DNA from: Balneolales bacterium
Lineage (GTDB): Bacteria; Bacteroidota; Rhodothermia; Balneolales; Natronogracilivirgulaceae
DNA: 9,812 nt
NCBI GenBank assembly: GCA_007116685.1
Contig: SKIC01000057.1
Coordinates: 1-9,812, forward strand
Direction: 5' to 3'
A model generated the notes under the pieces. The model made no database searches and was not told the origin of the DNA. It saw nothing but the letters and a program-made list of their open reading frames with translations. A program made the translations under genes and the position numbers. This document shows, in pieces, positions 5,330 to 9,812 of this stretch (the stretch's first letter is position 1; each line of letters begins with the position of its first letter).

Positions 5330-5956
5330 TCAATGTGGCTCATCGGGTAACTTGAAAACCGGTAGGCGGAGGTTTTTGAAGATGGCGGCGAATCGTAAGA
5401 CGATTATCAAAATCATAGACGAAACCGTTGCTATAGAATCCGGTACTGAGATTGCAAGTAAGAATTGGTACAGCAATATCCCTAAAAGGGCGGCAGTGGC
5501 GTAGAAATCTCTTCTTAGAATTAATGGTATTTCATTTGTTAGGATATCACGGATGACGCCACCGGCTACGCCTGTCATCGTTCCCATTATCATTACGATA
5601 ATTCCACTTGCACCGGCGGATTGTGCAATTCCAGCTCCTAAAATCGCAAAAAGTGCTAATCCAAAAGCATCCGCAATCAATAAGGCCTTCATGGGTGGTT
5701 TTCTATATCTGGAATAAAAGATGGTCACGAAAGTGGCTGCGATAATTACAAACAGATATGTGGTATCCTGAATCCAAAACACAGGAGTACGGTCTAACAA
5801 AACATCCCGAAGTGTTCCACCTCCTACTGCCGTTACAACAGCGATGACCAAAACGCCCAGTAAATCAAGACTCTTGCGTCCGGCAGCAAGTGCTCCACTT
5901 ATGGCAAAAACAGCAACTCCGAGTAAGTCTGCGTAGTAAAATATTTCTGATAACAT
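5330..5956 (-). CDS. TRIC/UPF0126 family membrane protein (YadS/YicG-like)
   Basis: A 208-residue inner-membrane protein of the trimeric intracellular cation channel family (Pfam Gly_transporter, formerly UPF0126). It is made of two homologous halves. Each half carries the hallmark Gly-Gly-x-x-Arg-Asp: GGGTLRDVL at 45-53 and AGGVIRDIL at 131-139. About seven hydrophobic helices are visible (roughly 10-25, 32-48, 64-81, 91-110, 115-134, 152-170, 176-192), with no cleaved signal peptide. The length is usual for the family. Bacterial members are reported as cation channels, and some are annotated as glycine transporters; the substrate here cannot be told. It is transcribed alone, convergent with the photoreceptor operon and divergent from the sucrose-phosphate synthase. 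I see no functional tie to either neighbour. Confidence 0.93.
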   Translation of the reverse strand: MLSEIFYYADLLGVAVFAISGALAAGRKSLDLLGVLVIAVVTAVGGGTLRDVLLDRTPVFWIQDTTYLFVIIAATFVTIFYSRYRKPPMKALLIADAFGLALFAILGAGIAQSAGASGIIVMIMGTMTGVAGGVIRDILTNEIPLILRRDFYATAALLGILLYQFLLAISVPDSIATVSSMILIIVLRFAAIFKNLRLPVFKLPDEPH

Positions 5957-5975
5957 AATTCTGAATTTTATCGCT

Positions 5976-5983
5976 CAAAGATA
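5976..5983 (-). promoter_or_regulatory. Bacteroidota-type -7 element before the TRIC gene
   Basis: On the - strand the sequence TATCTTTG fits the TAnnTTTG consensus of Bacteroidota housekeeping promoters. It ends 19 bases before the ATG, which would give a very short leader. No clear TTG -33 partner is seen, so this is a moderate call. It is one reason to place the organism near Bacteroidota. Confidence 0.45.
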
Positions 5984-6095
5984 AACCTAATAGCTCTATT
6001 TACAGAATAATAACCTTGATTTTCATGCCATTCGCCTAAAAAATGTTATATTCCTGCTAGATATTAATTAGAGATTTAAACTTTCTTCATACACC

Positions 6096-8285
6096 ATGTC
6101 TAAAAAATCAGATTTAAGCCTTCATCTTCAACTATTCAGCGTTCATGGACTAATTCGAGGGGAAAACCTGGAATTAGGGAGAGATGCCGACACCGGTGGC
6201 CAGGTTAAATACGTGGTATCTCTGGCTCGGGCGCTTGGGGATCATCCCGCTGTTAAGCAGGTTGATCTTTTTACCCGCTTGATAGATGATAAACGCGTTA
6301 GCGACGACTATAAAAAAGAAATTGAGCCTTTAAGTGCCAACGCCAGGATAGTTAGAATTCCTTGTGGTGGTAAGCGATATATGCGAAAAGAATTACTCTG
6401 GCCGCATCTGGACGAATTCGTGAATAATGTCATGAAATTTAATAATGATCATGATATCACCCCTTCCCTTTTCCACGGACATTATGCCGATGCCGGCTAT
6501 ATCGCCCGGCAGTTATCAAAATTGATGGGCATCCCCTACATTTTCACGGGGCACTCACTCGGACGCAGTAAGAAATTTTCGCTGGCTAACGAAGGTCTGA
6601 GCGAAGACCAAATGAATAAGCAATTCAATATCGACCGAAGAATTGAAGCGGAAGAAAAAGTGCTGCAAACGGCTAATCTGGTAATTACCTCAACCAATCA
6701 CGAAATTAAAAAGCAATACGGCAAATACGAAAATTCCAAAGCAGCTAAGTATATCGTGATTCCTCCCGGGATTAACGTTGAGAGATTCTACCCTTTTTAC
6801 TACGATCACGACGAGAGTTTTCAAAAGCCGGAAGTAGCAAAGCAGGCCCGATATAAACTCAGCATGGAGTTAGGGCGATTTTTTAAGGATACCCAAAAGC
6901 CCTTAATTCTCGCAATTTGCCGTCCCGATAGCAAAAAGAATATCCACGGATTGGTGCAAGCCTATGCCATCAGCCGTACGCTGCAATCCATCGCTAACCT
7001 TGCCATTTTTGCCGGAATCCGTAAGGATATCGACAATATGGATGATAATGAGCGTCAGGTTTTGACGGATTTATTGTTTGAAATGGATAAGCATGATTTG
7101 TACGGGAAAATGGCGATTCCAAAAAAGCACGATCCCAATAACGAAGTCCCCGAGCTTTTCCGAATGGCTGCTGACAGCCGTGGTGTATTCGTAAATTCGG
7201 CCTTTAATGAGCCCTTCGGACTCACTTTAATCGAAGCGGCATCTTCGGGTTGCCCAATTGTTGGACCTGATGATGGTGGACCAAATGACATCGTGAAAAA
7301 TTGCAAAAACGGTGAATTGGTGGATACTACTAGCCCGAGAGCCATTGCAGAAGGAATCAAAAAGATTTTGTTAGATCCGGAATTATGGACTAAGTATTCC
7401 AACAGTGGAATTACCGGAGTTCGCGAGCACTATGCCTGGGAAGCACATGCGGAAACGTTTGTTAAAAAGGTTACTTCCCTGCTTAATAAGGAATTAAAAG
7501 AAGGCACAAAAACACAAACCAGTCTTCCTCCGGGTAAAAAGCTAAAGAACATCAAAAAATTCTTCATAACGGATATAGACAATACGTTGGTTGGTGATGA
7601 CAAGGCTATGGCTCAGCTTTTCGAAAAATTGGAGAAGCATAAAGAGGACATCAGTTTTGGAGTTGCAACAGGCAGAAGTGTCGAATTGGTTCAGGAAATT
7701 CTGGCCGAAAAGAATATCCCAACACCGGATATTGTTGTGTCATCCGTTGGTACGGAGATTTACTACGGCGCTGCTATTGATGAACTCAGTCGTGATGACG
7801 GTTGGGCCACGCATATCAATTATTTGTGGAAGCCGTTGGCGATTAAATCAGCGCTGGCGAATTTTAAATTTCTGAAACTCCAAAAAGACGATGGTGAGCG
7901 GGAATTCAAATTGAGTTATGAGATGAAACCAAGCTCCGATAATATGGCCAAAATTCACAAAGCCTTATCTGAGCTCAAACTTCGTTATCAGCTCATTTAT
8001 TCACACGATCAGTTTTTGGATATCATCCCCCAACGTGCCTCCAAGGGTAAAGCCATTGATTATCTGTGCAAAAAGTGGAACATCAAGAACAACAATCTGA
8101 TTGTCTCCGGAGACAGCGGCAATGATCTGGAAATGCTCAAAGGCAAGCGCCAAGCCATCGTTGTGGGTAATTACAGCTCCGAGTTAGAAGAATTACGCTC
8201 CGGCCAAAATGTCTACTTTGCCGATGGGGAATATTCCGAAGGAATTCTGGAAGGTATGGAGCATTTTGCATTTTGGAATATGTGA
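6096..8285 (+). CDS. Bifunctional sucrose-phosphate synthase / sucrose-phosphate phosphatase
   Basis: A 729-residue cytosolic enzyme that joins the glucosyl unit of a nucleotide sugar to fructose-6-phosphate and probably dephosphorylates the product to sucrose. The N-terminal two-thirds is a GT4 glycosyltransferase. It shows DTGGQVKYV (32-40), HGHYADAG (127-134), TGHSLGRSK (151-159) and PPGINVERFYP (223-233). The nucleotide-sugar site has Arg276 and Lys280/281 and the E-x7-E pair Glu372/Glu380 in NEPFGLTLIE. A linker near 470-487 leads to a HAD phosphatase domain with nucleophile and acid/base Asp493/Asp495 (DIDNT). It also has VATGRS, a Lys in ASKGKA and the GDSGNDLEM acidic motif. Because the HAD catalytic set looks complete, I call it bifunctional, unlike plant SPS whose HAD domain is degenerate. 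Sucrose as an osmolyte fits a saline habitat. There is no Shine-Dalgarno before the ATG. Confidence 0.92.
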   Translation: MSKKSDLSLHLQLFSVHGLIRGENLELGRDADTGGQVKYVVSLARALGDHPAVKQVDLFTRLIDDKRVSDDYKKEIEPLSANARIVRIPCGGKRYMRKELLWPHLDEFVNNVMKFNNDHDITPSLFHGHYADAGYIARQLSKLMGIPYIFTGHSLGRSKKFSLANEGLSEDQMNKQFNIDRRIEAEEKVLQTANLVITSTNHEIKKQYGKYENSKAAKYIVIPPGINVERFYPFYYDHDESFQKPEVAKQARYKLSMELGRFFKDTQKPLILAICRPDSKKNIHGLVQAYAISRTLQSIANLAIFAGIRKDIDNMDDNERQVLTDLLFEMDKHDLYGKMAIPKKHDPNNEVPELFRMAADSRGVFVNSAFNEPFGLTLIEAASSGCPIVGPDDGGPNDIVKNCKNGELVDTTSPRAIAEGIKKILLDPELWTKYSNSGITGVREHYAWEAHAETFVKKVTSLLNKELKEGTKTQTSLPPGKKLKNIKKFFITDIDNTLVGDDKAMAQLFEKLEKHKEDISFGVATGRSVELVQEILAEKNIPTPDIVVSSVGTEIYYGAAIDELSRDDGWATHINYLWKPLAIKSALANFKFLKLQKDDGEREFKLSYEMKPSSDNMAKIHKALSELKLRYQLIYSHDQFLDIIPQRASKGKAIDYLCKKWNIKNNNLIVSGDSGNDLEMLKGKRQAIVVGNYSSELEELRSGQNVYFADGEYSEGILEGMEHFAFWNM

Positions 8286-8357
8286 TGGGAGCATATTACG
8301 GAATCGTGTTTAAAAGGCAGTGAATGAAATTTAAATTCTTAGAGTACGTTTTGATTC

Positions 8358-9326
8358 TTACAGGGAATCTACGGGGCTTCTAACGGCATGACTACCCAAT
8401 TTCAGTACGTGTGTATAAATCATGGTCGTTGAAACATCTTTATGACCTAACAACTCTTGCACAGTACGAATATCATAACCGGCCTGCAATAAGTGAGTGG
8501 CAAAAGAGTGCCTAAAAGTATGTAGTGTAATTCTTTTTTTGATTCCGCTTAGTTTTTGGGCTTGAGCCAATTCTCGTTGAAGAGTAGTTCCAGACATATG
8601 ATGCCGGCAAGGAATACCCGAACGCGGATCTTTACCAATAATTCTTGATGGAAACAAAAACTGCCACTTTAACGATTTTGCTGAATTTCCATACTTTTTA
8701 TGTAGCGCAAAAGGCAAAAGTGCCATTCCGTACCCTCTTTCAACATCTTTGCTATGAACTTTTTCAACTTTATTTATTCTATTTAGAACGCAAGACAAGA
8801 GTGATTGTGGAAGCAAGGTGTACCGGTCGGAATTTCCTTTTCCTGATCGAATGAGAAGTTGATTATTATCCAAATCAATATCACCAATCCGTAGGCGCAG
8901 TAACTCCGAACTACGGAGACCAGCCCCATATAAAAGTCGAAAATGCAACTGATATTTGGGAGATATATGGTACAGCAATTTATTGATTTCGTTCTTCGAT
9001 AGCACAATTGGAATACGTTTCGGCTTTTTAGACCAAACTAAATCATGGATAAAAAAATCGGATTTTTTCAGAACATTACGGTACAAAAACAGAACCGCAC
9101 TCAAAGCCTGATTTTGAGTTGAAGCCGAGACATTTCTTTTATTCACAAGCCATATAAGCCAATCTTTGACGTGAGATTCCTGTAATTCATCCGGGTGTGT
9201 TTTTTTATGGAAGATTACGTAATCCTTAATCCAGCGGACGTAGGTTTTTTCAGTATTATAACTTAAACCCTTTAGACGGATAGCATCACGAACTTGGTCT
9301 AATAGCTTTGTTTTAGATTTTGACAT
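8358..9326 (-). CDS. intI: Integron integrase (IntI-type tyrosine recombinase)
   Basis: A 322-residue site-specific recombinase that would insert and excise gene cassettes at attI and attC sites. The N-terminal SAM-like core-binding domain covers about 7-95 and the catalytic domain 105-315. Catalytic residues are Arg138 (GAGLR), His269 and Arg272 (HTFRH), His295 (LLGH) and nucleophile Tyr304 (MIYTH). Xer proteins lack the stretch seen here at about 195-245. It contains ALHKKY, a WQFLFPS segment and DPRSG with RHHM, matching the IntI-specific insertion that binds the extruded attC bases. The C-terminus RSPVDSL is also IntI-like. I choose the ATG at 9326 because AAGGAG (9333-9338, - strand) sits six bases upstream; the frame extends 15 codons further to 9371 without such support. 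It appears intact and points away from the putative cassette side, as is normal. Confidence 0.93.
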   Translation of the reverse strand: MSKSKTKLLDQVRDAIRLKGLSYNTEKTYVRWIKDYVIFHKKTHPDELQESHVKDWLIWLVNKRNVSASTQNQALSAVLFLYRNVLKKSDFFIHDLVWSKKPKRIPIVLSKNEINKLLYHISPKYQLHFRLLYGAGLRSSELLRLRIGDIDLDNNQLLIRSGKGNSDRYTLLPQSLLSCVLNRINKVEKVHSKDVERGYGMALLPFALHKKYGNSAKSLKWQFLFPSRIIGKDPRSGIPCRHHMSGTTLQRELAQAQKLSGIKKRITLHTFRHSFATHLLQAGYDIRTVQELLGHKDVSTTMIYTHVLKLGSHAVRSPVDSL

Positions 9327-9335
9327 AAATAACTC

Positions 9336-9360
9336 CTTATTAACACTTTTAGTTAATAAG
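9336..9360. promoter_or_regulatory. Perfect 9-7-9 inverted repeat overlapping the intI ribosome binding site
   Basis: CTTATTAAC-N7-GTTAATAAG. On the - strand its 3' arm ends in AATAAG, whose last three bases are the first half of the AAGGAG Shine-Dalgarno of intI. It could be a repressor operator or an mRNA hairpin that limits translation. It does not look like the LexA boxes known from proteobacterial intI promoters. Confidence 0.5.
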
Positions 9361-9435
9361 ATGCATATCAACCAAAATCCTTACACAGAAAAATCAACTT
9401 TTTTTGGGCTTTCTAAGAAATAAGAGGCAGTTTTT

Positions 9436-9464
9436 TTGGCAACTTGGCTGGAAATGCAGATATT
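9436..9464 (+). promoter_or_regulatory. Candidate cassette promoter (Pc)
   Basis: TTGGCA (9436-9441) and GATATT (9459-9464) are separated by 17 bases, facing the small + strand gene. The predicted start would fall at the foot of the downstream palindrome. The match is only fair, and the host may use a different promoter consensus. Confidence 0.3.
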
Positions 9465-9472
9465 AATAAGAG

Positions 9473-9498
9473 CTTATGCCCAGTTAGAGTGGGCATAA
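9473..9498. repeat. Perfect 9-7-9 palindrome in the integron spacer
   Basis: TTATGCCCA-GTTAGAG-TGGGCATAA occupies 9474-9498. Its geometry (9-bp arms, 7-base centre) is the same as the intI-proximal palindrome at 9336-9360, although the sequences differ. A related GTTAGTGGGC follows at 9505-9514. It could be an operator, a 5' mRNA hairpin or a remnant of a recombination site. Confidence 0.6.
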
Positions 9499-9555
9499 TA
9501 AATAGTTAGTGGGCGGAAATTACCTCATATCAAGTAAGCGAAGCTTTATCGCGAT

Positions 9556-9562
9556 GTTAAAT
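9556..9562 (+). other. Candidate attI core site (GTTAAAT)
   Basis: GTTAAAT fits the integron core consensus GTTRRRY. It lies 230 bases upstream of the intI start and 31 bases before the ATG of the small membrane protein gene, which is a normal place for the junction between attI and a first cassette. Seven bases of loose consensus are expected by chance, so this rests on position. Confidence 0.35.
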
Positions 9563-9593
9563 ATTAAAAGATAGAAGCATAACACATTCAGGT

Positions 9594-9785
9594 ATGGAAT
9601 TAATCTTACTCATATTCTTCTGCATTGTAGTTTTGTATATTTATTTTTTACCGACTATAATAGCATCTGGCAGAAATTCTACTGCAACTTTTTTGATTTT
9701 CCTGGTAAATCTTTTTGGAGGCTGGACAATAGCATTGTGGATTTTTGTTTTTATTTGGGCATTTCTTTCAAATAAGAAAGGATAA
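9594..9785 (+). CDS. Small superinfection-immunity-like membrane protein, possible integron cassette gene
   Basis: A 63-residue protein with two hydrophobic helices (about 2-24 and 32-57) and a basic tail. FLPTIIA (18-24), a basic residue after it (GRN), and FLVNLFGGWT (36-45) with the Trp-rich second helix are the pattern of the superinfection immunity family (Pfam Imm_superinfect, named after phage T4 Imm). In T4 the protein blocks DNA entry by a second phage; bacterial homologues are common but mostly untested. It is transcribed away from intI with a candidate core site 31 bases upstream, as expected for the first cassette. No attC could be confirmed in the 27 bases left after the stop. 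It could instead be an ordinary chromosomal gene. The start has no good Shine-Dalgarno. Confidence 0.75.
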   Translation: MELILLIFFCIVVLYIYFLPTIIASGRNSTATFLIFLVNLFGGWTIALWIFVFIWAFLSNKKG

Positions 9786-9812
9786 TGTGCCTCAGAAGCA
9801 TATGTTGTTAGA

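Larger units (their letters stand above)
9372..9593. other. intI-cassette spacer, candidate attI region
   Basis: The 222 bases between the upstream limit of the intI frame and the + strand small gene contain no gene. This is where attI and the cassette promoter are expected. It holds a possible promoter, a perfect palindrome and one GTTRRRY core; each is listed separately. No attC-like long imperfect palindrome bounded by RYYYAAC and GTTRRRY is visible. Confidence 0.5.

Noticed and set aside
5140..5350. Arg-rich frames on both strands around the 56-bp repeats
   Set aside because: Both are translations of palindromic repeat DNA and one overlaps the end of the TRIC gene.
8358..9326. XerC/XerD or phage integrase
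   Set aside because: The IntI-specific insertion with WQFLFPS, DPRSG and RHHM is present, and the C-terminus matches integron integrases.
9327..9371. 15-codon N-terminal extension of the integrase
   Set aside because: The strong AAGGAG lies inside it, six bases before the ATG at 9326, and the extension crosses the perfect palindrome.
9780..9812. attC site ending in GTTAGA at the window edge
   Set aside because: GTTAGA could be a truncated GTTRRRY core, but no matching RYYYAAC is found upstream and only a 6-bp imperfect stem lies between; the window ends before it can be decided.

Overview
The window (about 40% G+C by eye) looks like chromosomal DNA of a bacterium in the Bacteroidota/Rhodothermota/Balneolota part of the tree. 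The reasons are weak but consistent: a TAnnTTTG-type promoter element before one gene, starts mostly without Shine-Dalgarno sequences, a sucrose-phosphate synthase of the kind used for compatible-solute synthesis, and intergenic REP-like palindromes. The assignment is an inference and I would not push it to genus.

Bases 1-4448 hold six tightly packed + strand genes, most likely one transcript. In order they are: a BLUF-domain class III adenylyl cyclase cut by the window edge (a bPAC-type photoactivated cyclase), a 69-residue coiled-coil protein, a photoactive yellow protein (PYP), a 167-residue helical protein of unknown function, a short AMP-forming ligase and an aromatic amino acid ammonia-lyase. 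The lyase (tyrosine to p-coumarate) and ligase (p-coumarate to p-coumaroyl-CoA) are the known supply route for the PYP chromophore, so the operon appears to encode a second blue-light receptor with its own pigment synthesis. The first gene would convert blue light directly into cAMP through flavin. Two chemically unrelated blue-light sensors, one chromophore pathway and two unknown small proteins in one operon is the main discovery here. Several members are unusual: the PYP lacks Glu at the position of E46, the ligase lacks its C-terminal subdomain, and the lyase has Gln-Leu at the selectivity positions.

Bases 4449-5329 contain no convincing gene. They are packed with short palindromes and direct repeats, including two copies of a 56-base unit that carries a strong intrinsic terminator. 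A - strand gene for a seven-helix TRIC/UPF0126 membrane protein follows (5330-5956). Divergently from it runs a bifunctional sucrose-phosphate synthase/phosphatase (6096-8285).

The right end (8358-9812) is an integron: a - strand integron integrase with the IntI-specific insertion, then a spacer with a candidate attI core and two perfect 9-7-9 palindromes, then a + strand gene for a small superinfection-immunity-like membrane protein in the position of a first cassette. No attC site can be confirmed before the window ends.
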